NCBI GenBank assembly: GCA_031763025.1
Contig: JASSKH010000041.1
Span: forward strand, 1,426,001-1,490,000
Direction of reading: 5' to 3'
Origin: Macrocystis pyrifera
Taxonomy: Eukaryota > Sar > Phaeophyceae > Laminariales > Laminariaceae
Length of the DNA: 64,000 bases
This document shows positions 48,701-57,630 of the stretch, piece by piece (the first letter of the stretch is position 1; the number at the start of each line of letters is the position of its first letter). The translations under genes and the position numbers were made by a program. The notes below the pieces were generated by a model. That model saw only the letters and a program-made list of their open reading frames with translations, did not search any database and had not been told where the DNA came from.

Positions 48701-50750
48701 GTAGCTTGAAATTTGGCGCGCTGAGGATCAAGATTGAGGTCGAGATTGAGGTTGCCTCTTTTCGCCAAGATTGCCGAAAAGGTCAAGATTGCCTTTTTTC
48801 GGGAAATCTTTTTCAAGAATTGATCGGCACTGTTTTCGGAGGCAATCCCCAACACTGCTTCGTGGTACCAGAGAGGTCAGAGGCGGAGGGGTGGACAGAC
48901 CATGATAGTAGATCTTTATGGGGGTTTTGTGTTGGACGCCTGAAGCCGACCCTCCGACCCGAACCCTAACCCTAACCCGAACCCGAACCCTATGCCAGTG
49001 GTCAGTGCTGGGATGCTGTGCTCGTTAAGACTCTAGGTTGGCTCGGCCGGCGTGGATGCGGAGCTGGGGAAGACTCTAGGTTGACTCGGGATGACTCGGG
49101 ATGCTGTGGTGGGAAAGACTCGAAAGTTGATTAAGTCGCGTAAAACATACCCCTAGCCAATCAGAGTGCCTAATTAGCTACCCCAGGAAGATCTACTATC
49201 AAGGTTTGTCCACTACTGCCTGTGTTGGATGCCTGAAGCCGACCCTCCGACCCGAACCCGAACCCGAACCCTATGCCAGTGGTCAGTGCTGGGATGCTGT
49301 GCTTGTTAAGACTCTAGGTTGGCTCGGCCGGCGTGGATGCTGAGCTTGGGGAGATTCTAGGTTGACTCGGGATGACTCGGGATGCTGTGGCTGGCTGGCA
49401 AAGACTCGAAAGTTGATTAAGCCCAGAGGCGGGCACGAACCCTGTGGTGGTGATTGGTCGTTGTGGTCGAATAGTCTGGCCATGTTCGGGTAGGAGGGTA
49501 CAAAAATCGGGTACGTATTGGGAGGTACATAGCCAAAATCGGGTATGTATACCCGACGAAAATGTAGCCAGCATCAGGTAGTCGCCGGCGTTGGCCAATG
49601 AGATGGCGTCGGGAGGCCGTTGAGGTCACTGAAATAGAAAAGTACACGATTTTGGCCAGAAATTCATCGGATATACCCGATTTTGGCCACTTGTCTTTCT
49701 TCGTTTGTGATGTTTTTCGTTATATGGGATGGTGTTTTGTGCGACGTACGTATGTTTCAATACATTGATATTACTGGTGCTCTCAGCCGCTCAACGAGTA
49801 CGTAGCTATGAAAAGTACAGGCAGTATACTGCTGTACTTATACTAGCAGTATATACTGGTACTTTTAAATATTAATATTATGCATACTGCGAAACTATAA
49901 CTACTACTTTGTACGTTACGTGCACGTATCTATAAGTTCTGGCTTTGATTCTCGACTCCCGGCCTACAGCATATACATCGCAGCGAGGTCGTTTCGTCAC
50001 CGCTACGTCACAGGCATGCCGACAATCTGCGTTCTGCATGATACGAGTAAGGGCTGGGTGTCGCAGTTGTTGTTGTAGTTGTTGTTCTTGTTGCTGGTGC
50101 TGATGTCGCTGCTGCTGCGTGTTTTTCGTGTTCCGCCCCAAGCAGTCGCCCAAAGGCCGCCTCAAGTACAGCCAGTGAACCCAGGTAAATATCGGTATAA
50201 CAGCAGTTCGGAGTATAAAAACACCGATAGCGTGATGAAGAACACGTGTTTCAAACCAGTTGCGGCAGAAACTGGGATGTTATGACGCTGACAGCAGCCC
50301 CTCGACACCTCCTCACTCCTCGCCTCGTCACCCATCCCGCGGTTGGACCTCTCTGGCAAGCTCTACGCAACAGCAGCAGTATTTGCACCTTGCAGCTCAG
50401 CTATTCGTGTATAATAATAATACACGATCGCACTTGGTGTAATAGTGTTTCAGCAGGCGATGACACCAATAAAATAAAAAGCTCACCAACAAGGACTCCA
50501 TCTTGTGGCGAGCTGCCCGCTTCTCGTCATACAGCTTCCTTTTCTTGCTGTCCATTAGGAGGAGCTTCGCTTCCTTGACCCTCATAAACATGTCGTGAGC
50601 TTCTTGGCTGCCACCGTTCTTGTCGGGATGCCATCGCAGAGACATCTTCTTGAAAGCCTTGCTTATGGCATTCTCGTCTACCCCCACGCCGATCCCAAGT
50701 ACCCCGTACCAGTCCGTCTTTTCTTCATCCTTTGTCAGTTCATCCGCCAT
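38441..50750 (-). CDS. DNAJC17: DNAJC17-like J-domain and RRM protein, two exons
   Basis: This is a nuclear Hsp70 co-chaperone of the DNAJC17/Cwf23 type, associated with the spliceosome in known members. Exon 1 (50750-50487) encodes 88 residues with a J domain (DWYGVLGIGV, HPDKNGG, KRKLYDEKR). Exon 2 (39737-38441) continues with a charged helix (GQRRREVREELERRENE), an RRM (about 39440-39225, MVRVKWSTKK, LFSRFGAVESVSI, AKVTFASAQSADAAV) and the family-typical RDRESLVMMKMRQEAERR block (39112-39014), ending DENDILARMMAMKR. The donor TTG|GTGAGC and acceptor CTCCTACAG are phase 0, and the joined sequence aligns with human DNAJC17 without a gap. One oddity is that the RRM and the C-terminal block lie in different frames, with the switch between about 39250 and 39115. 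Either a sequence indel or an unseen small intron would explain it. Confidence 0.85.
42075..42225. repeat. Two tandem units of about 65-70 bp
   Basis: Both units contain CCGTCAACCCCTC(G/A)GCATAATGG followed by GCGAAGTTGC and GGGTCTA(A/G)TTCGAAAA. Confidence 0.7.
42602..42706. mobile_element. 105-bp MITE with TA flanks
   Basis: Twenty-seven-base inverted ends, TTACGGG(G/C)G(T/A)CCATAGT then (T/A)AATAGGACC, differ at only three positions. TA lies directly outside both ends (42600-42601 and 42707-42708), consistent with a TA target as for Tc1/mariner-type DNA transposons. Confidence 0.7.
44760..45430 (+). repeat. TTGCGACAC-bounded tandem units, left arm
   Basis: Three units (about 44823-45010, 45013-45200, 45265-45430) share GC(G/A)CACACGCTCCGG(A/G)TCGG or its diverged form, CATTGAAG(C/T)(T/C)ATC, CGGGCCAG and ACTCGAGGA(G/A)ATAT. 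The palindrome TTGCGACACGCGTGTCGCAA lies at 45207-45226. The mirror set is at 46815-47430. Confidence 0.75.
45632..45904 (+). CDS. Hypothetical open frame in the centre of the inverted-repeat element
   Basis: Ninety codons ending at TGA 45902-45904. The peptide contains FCLNLWKIIQPPRTS, AAYELHDLLHALHIPGTDFF and NPSAAYFELMQSAVDFF, a plausible folded composition. It is the only non-repetitive frame between the two arms. No transposase motif or known domain was recognised, so it may be a relic of the element's own gene or chance. Confidence 0.25.
   Translation: MGFSPQTFCLNLWKIIQPPRTSVYSIQQQHVENSTQYCRASKDTFQAAYELHDLLHALHIPGTDFFGTINKAANPSAAYFELMQSAVDFF
46815..47440 (-). repeat. TTGCGACAC-bounded tandem units, right arm
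   Basis: Reverse-complement counterpart of 44760-45430, again with three diverged units. The same 20-base palindrome occurs at 47001-47020. Confidence 0.75.
47967..48857. mobile_element. hAT-type non-autonomous DNA transposon, 891 bp
   Basis: The terminal inverted repeats CAGTGTTCGGGATTG (47967-47981) and CAATCCCCAACACTG (48843-48857) match at 14 of 15 positions. A perfect 8-bp duplication CTTCGTGG flanks it (47959-47966 and 48858-48865). CAGTG-type ends with 8-bp target duplications are characteristic of the hAT superfamily. Removing it restores continuity of the right arm with its left-arm partner (TCTGGTACCATGAAGATAGG on plus near 43895), which independently confirms the insertion. No transposase frame is present. 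Confidence 0.88.
48887..49424. mobile_element. 538-bp insertion with telomere-like repeats
   Basis: Flanked by AGAGGCGG on both sides (48879-48886 and 49425-49432), an 8-bp duplication in the right arm of the large element. Inside are two direct copies of about 205 bp (48930-49135 and 49225-49430). Each starts with TTGGA(C/T)GCCTGAAGCCGACC, then CCCGAACCC/CCCTAA units, then CTATGCCAGTGGTCAGTGC and GACTCTAGGTTG. A short inverted piece lies between them (AGATCTACTATCA). No protein is encoded. Confidence 0.65.
48955..48993 (+). repeat. Interstitial telomere-like array
   Basis: CCCGAACCCTAACCCTAACC followed by CGAACCCGAACCCT, i.e. mixed CCCTAA and CCCGAA units. A second array of CCCGAA units is at 49239-49269. 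CCCTAA/TTAGGG is the telomere repeat of many eukaryotes, including stramenopiles. Confidence 0.8.
49696..50486 (-). other. DNAJC17-like intron 1, 5' part
   Basis: No exon was recognised. It contains a TACTGCTGTA/CAGTATACTG palindromic patch (49818-49862) and a GTTGTT-rich stretch (50062-50110). Confidence 0.5.
50487..50750 (-). CDS. DNAJC17: DNAJC17-like exon 1 (J domain)
   Basis: Eighty-eight codons from ATG at 50750: MADELTKDEEKTDWYGVLGI, then helix II KAFKKMSLRW, the HPD motif in HPDKNGGSQ, helix III MFMRVKEAKLLLMDSKKRKL and YDEKRAARHKMESLL. An in-frame ATG also exists 22 codons upstream (50816), but the chosen start places the J domain at the N-terminus, as in the family. The donor is TTG|GTGAGC. 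Confidence 0.9.
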
Positions 50751-51393
50751 GGCTTGAATAACTCTTGTGCCGCGATAGCAGTGTCTGGTGTGCCATACGA
50801 ACGACAAACGGTGCACGGTTCGAGGCGGCGGCGAAACTAGCCCAATGCCTTTTTAGTCGAGGCATGGAGTTTGTATTGTATGGAAGGCAGGCATATTTTT
50901 TTCTCATCTCAGGCCTCTTCCCACGCGGCTGCTGTTGTTGCCCTTGCACCCGACAGAGCAGCAGCGTCCATATCCGAGGTCAGCCCAACCGAGACGTACT
51001 AATTAGGTCTTCTCCATGCAAGACCGTCGCACCATACCTGTTGCGTGGATAGTTGGACAACATTTCGCGTCTAGAAAAGATGTGCCTTCCTCCGACCGCG
51101 TGACATTCGCGGCACAACACCCAAAGAAATACTCCCAAACCCAAAACCTTTCACCCTGACATTTTCGATCTCCAGCCACCACCACCACCCCTATAACCCT
51201 CGACGCCGAACCGAACACCTTCCCATCCACGCTCAGCCACCCGAGCTCCGACAATCTGTCTCTACCTCCTCTTCCTCCTTCTCCTCCTCCTCCCGTTCTT
51301 GCTCCTCCTGCCTCTCGCCGCTGCCGTCTGCGCGTACCACCGAATTTTTTATCGAATACGCAGAAGCGCGACCCACGCTCTGGTCTTGCATCC
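50751..51393. promoter_or_regulatory. 643-bp divergent intergenic region
   Basis: The DNAJC17-like gene (-) and the RRM-protein gene (+) start on either side, so both promoters and 5' untranslated regions must lie here. CT-rich stretches occur at 51260-51310. No TATA box was recognised, which would fit a bidirectional housekeeping promoter (inference). Confidence 0.45.
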
Positions 51394-52284
51394 ATGGCGT
51401 CAGACACAGCAGCAGCAGCGGCAGCCGCAGCAGCAGAAGCAGAAGCAGCCGCAGCAGAAGCAGCAGCGGAAGAAGCAACAGCACAAGAAGTAGCAGTAGA
51501 GGCAGCAGCAGAAGCTCCTCCTGAAAGCATGGACGTTGACGACGGCAACGTCTCCCACGCCAGCACTCAAAGCGACGACGCTATGCACGGCACCACGGTG
51601 GACACCGGGCTCAACGGCGACGCTCCCACCGAGCTTGGAGAGGCCCTGCCCCACACCACTTTTCCAGGCTCTCCCTCCGCTGCTGCCATCACAGACGAAG
51701 TAATCTGCCTCCCCCCATCCTCAACCCCCATTGCAGGGGAGATGTTCGGATCCACGGCAAGCCATGCCGCTAGCAAGGAAAGCGGATCAGAGGAAGGGTA
51801 CGAGGGCAGGGCAGGGAGTAGCCACGCGGACAGTCACGAGGGTAGCGATAGCGGCAGCGAAGAGGGGAGGACTGGGCGGCGGAGAGGCAGCAGCGGTAGC
51901 GGCGGCGGCGGTGGGGGGGGTGGCGGGGGCAGTGGTGCGGGCGGAAGAGGTGGCAGAGGTGGCAGAGGTGGCTACGCTGACAGGCGCGACCGCGATCGGA
52001 GCCGCGAGGAAGGGCGCCAAAACAGCGGCGGTAGCTGTAGTAGCTTGTCTCCTAGGTGGGACCGGGGGGGGCAGGAGGAGGAGGAGGAGGAGGAGGAGGA
52101 GGAGGAGCAGGCGGTAGCACCGGCACTGGCGGAAGCGCCAGCGGCGACGTGAGATTGGAGACTTCACCTCGGAGGAGGGGTGGGGGCGGCGGTGACGGCT
52201 CGCCCAGGGAGTTGGTGGAGCCGTCCAAGGTGCTTCATGTGCGGAACGTGGGCTACCCGGTCTCGCAGGCGAGTTTGTTCAAGC
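51394..52284 (+). CDS. Acidic, Gly-rich protein ending in a PTB/hnRNP-type RRM (5' part only)
   Basis: From ATG 51394 the frame encodes an Ala/Glu-rich N-terminus, an acidic Ser-rich region (MDVDDGNVSHAS, SGSEEGYEG), Gly-rich and RGG boxes (GAGGRGGRGGRGGYADRR) and an RDRDRSREE stretch. The next frame, open from 52056, continues GGSASGDVRLETSPRRRG and then LVEPSKVLHVRNVGYPVSQA with SLFKL (52215-52286). That is strand 1 and helix 1 of an RRM of the PTB type (family pattern VLHVRNVG...LLQL). The frames overlap in a G8/(GGA)n stretch at 52062-52110. A homopolymer indel, or a 62-bp intron from GT at 52056 to AG at 52117, would reconcile them. The exon probably ends at CT|GTACTG (52284) or CAG|GCGAGT (52268). 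Later exons were not found in the window. Confidence 0.6.
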
Positions 52285-53846
52285 TGTACTGCTGTAGTAT
52301 TGCCTATTGCCTCGTACCAATATTTATTTCCAAGAAGGTATAAAGTGCGCTTGCTTGTGACATGGCACTGGTGTTTCTTTTACTCTTACGCATAGAGACG
52401 AGCAGAGATCGCCGGGGCAGGGAGGGGATCCCGGCCTCGGCGGACCTTTTGTTGGGGGGGGTTAGGGCTGCCCCCCCGGAGACTGTGTTGTCATCGTTGT
52501 CATACATCATTTACAGCAGGGATGTTTCATGCGATGCTCATACTCGACACTCCGTATATATTTAGAATAGGCAGTTAGTTGGTGCACGATGAGACCCGCG
52601 TTGTTCTGACTTCACACCAATACGCACCAGTGCGAGTAGCATTGGGGTTTGGAGGGCCGTTCTATCAACACTGCCTACACGACCAGCAGGACCGCGGGCA
52701 GAGAAGGGGGAGCGCCTGCCTCTGCGCCCCCTTGCTTCCTTCCTTGTTTGCTATTCTGCCTTTTTTTTTCCCGAGTGAACCAGAGACGGAGAGCGAAATA
52801 AAGTAAAATTACCGAGCATTCATGATACACATACCATACTCGATCACACGACTGACTCGTTGCTGGTTTTTGTTTTTTCAAAATACCAGTACGACTTCCC
52901 AACACTACTTTTACTCGTATGATCCCGTAGGCCACATCTTTGGTAAGAAGTAGAGCCTACCAGGCACCAGAGGTGGTTTTTACTCGAAAACTATTGGAAA
53001 GGGCTTCGTACATTGTCCCTGCGGAGAGGGGCTGCACTGCCCGGCCCGCACGAAGCCGATGCTGATCTATGCTACTGCTGCTGTGGTCCTGTTTTTTTTC
53101 GTTCTTGTCCGCGGTCGCCATGTATCAACCAAGACGGATACTCGCATATACACATATCAACGCGCGGAGGATGCATGCTGGATGCAATCATCCGCCATCC
53201 CATGAAGAAGCACGACCAAACCATACTGAACCATGGAACCGCAACTTCGAATACGAACGGAACTTCGCAAACAAACCAATGCCCACGCACGTAAGCGTAT
53301 CCTCCTGGGATGGCGAGCCGTACGATATAGTACAACGTATGTATCTGTGCAGTATATTATGCACCCGGGATCTGTAAGTTTAGCAATTTCTGTAAGACCA
53401 CTACTATTGTTAATACGAAGCTAAAGGGGGACGAATTTCGAACGAGCGGGCCCAAGCGCCGTACTTCAAGTATAATACTACTATCATAAAAATCGAAGAA
53501 ATCTATTGTGCTCTTCTCGCCCTCTGTTCTTCGAATGATATCCCGAGGTGTCATCTTCTCCATTTTTTTTTCTCTCGTTTTTTTCTTTCGTTTATTCTGT
53601 GAGGGAGTGCCTTATACCTTACATTGTTTGTACGTTGTTGTTGCACGATAGTGTTGCTTTAATAGCAAGAGTACGTATCAAAGCTCTCGTACGAATCTGG
53701 AACCGTTTAGGTTTTGCTACTCCCGCCGTAAAAGCGACAGGATGGTACAACAGCCTTATACATATACAGACAGCAGTATACAGGAGCGGTAGGATGGCGT
53801 GCGGGCCGGTCGTGCCGTGAGTGAAATAAGCACCGTATCCTGCTAT
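52285..53846. other. Region downstream of the RRM exon, no exon recognised
   Basis: It should be intron of the RRM-protein gene if that gene is intact, but no continuation of the RRM was found on plus. T-rich runs and scattered TAC...GTA motifs are present. Confidence 0.3.
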
Positions 53847-54098
53847 ACCGGACTTTTTCTTGCATAAAAAATTGATAAGCGGAAAGCGCGAAAGCGTGAG
53901 TTGGCTGCATTCGATGAAAATCGACGAGCAGTGGGAATGCTGAACCCTATGCGCGACAAAAACTAAAGGCACGTACCGGGGGGGAGAAGGGACGACACCT
54001 GTGACCACGGCTTGTCCAGAAGATCGTCGAGGGTAAAACCTCGTACGAGTGGGCTGGGAAGTAAAAGTGATGGATAAAAAAAATAAAAAATAAAAATA
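53847..54098 (+). mobile_element. SINE, copy B (body and A-rich tail)
   Basis: The body starts GGACTTTTTCTTGCAT and shares GCGGAAAGCGCGA, GGGGGGAGAAGGGACGACA and GACCACGGCTTGTCCAGAAG with copies A and C. It ends in an A-rich tail (GATGGATAAAAAAAATAAAA). The tRNA-like head is missing, as in 5'-truncated SINE copies. Confidence 0.6.
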
Positions 54099-57000
54099 CC
54101 CTGAACCTGCTATACCAGACCGCCTAGTAGGGAGAACCTGGCTATGCTACTCGTACCACAAACTGCTGCGGCTGTCTGGAGGGTGCTTTGTTCTTCGGCT
54201 TGCCTCTTATTTCCCTTGCCTGTCATTGCCCTTAGTTCTTAGTCTTACTCGGTGCGTATTGTATGTATTAGTAGTTTGTACTGGTGCTGTTGCTTTCGCT
54301 CGTTCTTCTTCCACATCTCTTGAGGGGAGGCACGACAGATTTTTCTGTTTTTTTTTTTTTTTTCCTTTTCCTTTTTCCCTTTGATTTGTTTCTTTGCGTC
54401 ATGTGGAAGCCAGGGTCGGACACAGCAGGATCTACGAACAGTTATGTTTTTTCTGTTTTTTGTCTGTTTTTGTGTGTTTGTTGTTTCCTTTCGTTATCCC
54501 TGATCCACAGAATGTTTGTGTCGTGCCTGTCGTATACAGTAGTATTATGAATTGTGAACATGCGTTGTGTACTCTGCTTACTGCATATATAACAATGTAG
54601 TACGATATCTTTGTGGCGTAGTTTTGTGACCGCATAACTTGTACTGCATACCTGGTATATAACAATGTAGTATCTCTGTGGCGTAGCTTTGTGACCACAT
54701 AACTTACCTTGTATGCTCTTGTCTAGGATTGAAGAATCGGCACGGACACTGGTTGTGCTGATGTCGACGGGTAGAAAGAACGGTTTAATCAATGTGAAGA
54801 ACACACACATTAATGTTCTTAAGATTACGAGTAAATGCTCTATTTTCTGTGTCAGGGTCGGTATGATATGTCATGGCGTTTATCAAACAGACTGCTTGGG
54901 TTGTGTGCATATATTTCTGTCGTAGTTTTGTGACCAGAGCTTGTGAATACTGCTGTTTTGTGTCTGTGCTATTCACAATAAACCCTCATTTCTACCCGTC
55001 GACATCCAGCACAACTATTAATAGTGTCCGTGCCGATTCTTCAATCTTAAGAGAGATACACGCTCTGTGGTCACAAAACTACGCCACAGATCTGTACGTT
55101 GCCACGTACGCACAGCAGTGAGCAATTCAATGTCATATGCATTATACTATTAACACTGTATACGATAGGCATGACATACACATTCTATGAAATAGAGAAA
55201 CGAAAGAAAACAAACAAGAAAAAAACGAAAAACAAAGAAGACAAATCGAAAGAGAAAGAAACAAGAAAAAAGAAAAGAAACAAACTGTCGTGCCCCCCCC
55301 GCGGGGGATGTGGCAGACACTTGAAAAGAACGAGCTGGAAAAAATAGAAGAAAAACACCACTACTTGTAGAAAGAGTAAGACTAAGAACCAAGGGAGAAT
55401 AACGGGCAAAAACCAAAACACCAAGCACCCTCCAGGTAGCGGCAGCGGTTTGTTGTACAAGTGGCATAGCCAGGTTCTCCCTGCCAGTCCGCCTGGTACC
55501 TTGCTACCCTGTCTGCCGTCTCCGTCCTGCGCTCGTCGACTATGCCCCGCCCCTTGGCGTCAGACAATACGGAACAAGCAAAGCAGCCTCGTCATCCACC
55601 CACGCCACAACGACTCCTTTAATAAGGCTTATCAATAGAAGAAAGGAAGAGAAAGAAGTAAAATGAGAATCACCGAGGATCAGCGCCAAAAAGAAAGTAC
55701 TCGTCGTATGTCCCTCCATCAGTAGGAAATCATTATCAGCACGGACACTCGGTGTGCTGGATGTCGATCGACGGGTAGAATGAGCCGGTGAATCACACAA
55801 GGCATTGGTGTTGTTCTCACATTAACTCGTCGCCACAATACAACGCAGTCCGTGGTCGCAGCAGGACAGGCTCCAATAACTCCTGTCTGGAGTGAAAAAA
55901 GAAAAAAAAAAAAATCAAGCAAAGAATAATACACATGATAACTGAAGCACATGCATCTGCACCTCAGACAAGAATAAACAGCGAGGTCCGCGCACGCACG
56001 TACCAGGTACATGCGGTAGGTACGTACGCTGTACAAGTTTGCCACACAGAAACCGAGAAGACCGCATAATATCCAGGAGAAATACGACCGTAGGATGAAA
56101 AAACAACGCGACGTCGAAAAATCGAAATATAAATCGAACAAATTAAAATTAAAAAGGGAAGTGAGAAAAAATGATTAATTCAAGCAAGAAAGCAAGGAAA
56201 GGAAACACGAAAGAGAACGCACAGCTTTTCGCAGAGTGCAGGCTCGCAAGCTACGCGAGGGGTGTAGAACACAGATAAGAACCAAAACCATACTTACTTC
56301 GCTACGAAAAACGCCAGGAAAGCAAAAAAGAAACTAATAGACAAAAAACGTAAAATGAAGGCGACGAAGCGAAGCACAAAGAAGCAGATAGCAAAATGCA
56401 AAAAAGAAGACACAGAGACACAAAGAAAGGCTAACGGGAGAAAAGGAAAGGGAAGACAAAGGAGAAAAAAGGAAAAAAGGAAAAACGGACAAAAAGGGAC
56501 CTAAAAGGCACAAAAAGGGGCGGGGGGGATAGGTGGGACGAAAGGCTGGCACTGGTGCATACAGACACGCAAAGTTGCCCGGGTGGCCCCATGCTACTGC
56601 AGTTACTTGGGGCCCAAAGAAGAGAGCGCATCATGGCGATGATGGCCATACGCAGGCGTCAGCCCCCCCCCCTCTTACCTGCCATCCTGCCTGCGCGCAT
56701 TGGCGTCAACGGTTGTGTGAATAGCCGCGGTTGCAGCCATATTATATACCAGGTACACTATATGTAGTATACGACTATATACGGATACCTGGTATATACC
56801 TGGTACGTGTTAACCTCGGTAACCTTACTATATTTTTCCATATTTATTTATTTGGGATTCTTCCAATTTTCTTTTTCTTTTTCGGTTTGGTTTCTTTTTT
56901 GCTTCTCTTTCTTTATGGTGTATTTTGGTTGCTGGCGTATGTATGTATGTTGTGTCGGCCGCGCCTATTAATGGTGCGAAGGCATGGTATTGCGTAGGCT

Positions 57001-57309
57001 ATTAATGCATTACGGTGTGTTATCTCTGTGTCGTAGTCTGTGACCACAGAGCTCGTATCTTTCTATATAGGGTGAAGAATCGGCACGGACACTGCACTGG
57101 GCTTGCTGGATGTCGACGAGTAGAAGAACGTTTTAATGTGGAGAACACACTCACACATGTTACTGAAATGGTGTACGGTTTTCATTTTCGTAAGAATACC
57201 ACTATTCACATTAGGATCTGGGGTGTGTCACAATCCGCCTCTTCCGTTGGTATTCGAAATTTACTGCTGTATTGCTACTGCTGCTGCTGTCTGTAGATTG
57301 TTTGTTTTT
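54099..57309. repeat. Mosaic of T-rich and A-rich repeats in both orientations
   Basis: Units with the core GCACGGACACT...TGTCGACG lie at 54720-54770 (+), 54990-55045 (-), 55735-55785 (+) and 57075-57125 (+), usually next to TGTGACCAC(A)AGAGC or its complement. A T-rich arm (54280-54500) and an A-rich arm (55195-55350, 55880-56510) accompany them. The arrangement suggests several nested copies of one element type related to 34540-35015. No coding gene was recognised. Confidence 0.45.
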
Positions 57310-57630
57310 TTTCACAGTTTTACTCGTTTTACTTTCCAGCCTACGAGTAACTCGTAGGAGGTTTTACCCTCAGCGATCTTCTGGGCATGCCGTGGTCACA
57401 GGTGGCGTCCATTCTCCACCCCGTTACTTTCCTGTATTTTTTTGTCGCGGTTCAGCATTCCGACTGCTCGTGTTCATCGAATGTACAGCTAACTCACGCT
57501 CTCGCGCTTTCCGCTGATCAATTTTTATGCAAGAAAAAGTCCCTGCGAGCATGCACTCGGTGAGACTCGAACGCACAAAATCGATCCTGATAGCCACGCT
57601 GACCACCTATTAAGCCACCGTGGACGCGGA
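57310..57630 (-). mobile_element. tRNA-derived SINE, copy C (best-preserved head)
   Basis: On minus, TGGCTTAATAGG (A box; 57617-57606) and GCGTTCGAGTCTC (B box; 57574-57562) are spaced about as in a tRNA gene. They are followed by a body from about 57545 to 57355 shared with copies A and B, and an A-rich tail (GTGAAAAAAAACAAACAATC). This establishes the family as a pol III-transcribed, tRNA-headed SINE of about 300 bp. No target-site duplication was confirmed. Confidence 0.7.

Larger units (their letters stand above)
43609..49695. mobile_element. 6.1-kb composite inverted-repeat element in the DNAJC17-like intron
   Basis: The ends GACAAGTGGCCAAAATCG and its complement (43609 and 49695) start arms that can be followed inward. 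43609-43905 pairs with 49695-49433 plus 48886-48858; 43906-44100 pairs with 47966-47790; 44760-45430 pairs with 47440-46815. The innermost parts consist of three related units of about 190 bp per arm, delimited by TTATTTGCGACAC and GTGTCGCAAATAA. Two later insertions interrupt the right arm (47967-48857 and 48887-49424). The central 1.4 kb (45431-46814) has one small open frame. No transposase was recognised. It is a foldback-type element of unknown superfamily. Confidence 0.7.

Noticed and set aside
51003-51566. 187-codon minus frame
   Set aside because: Antisense of the Ala/Glu-rich repeat of the plus gene; serine/alanine runs only.
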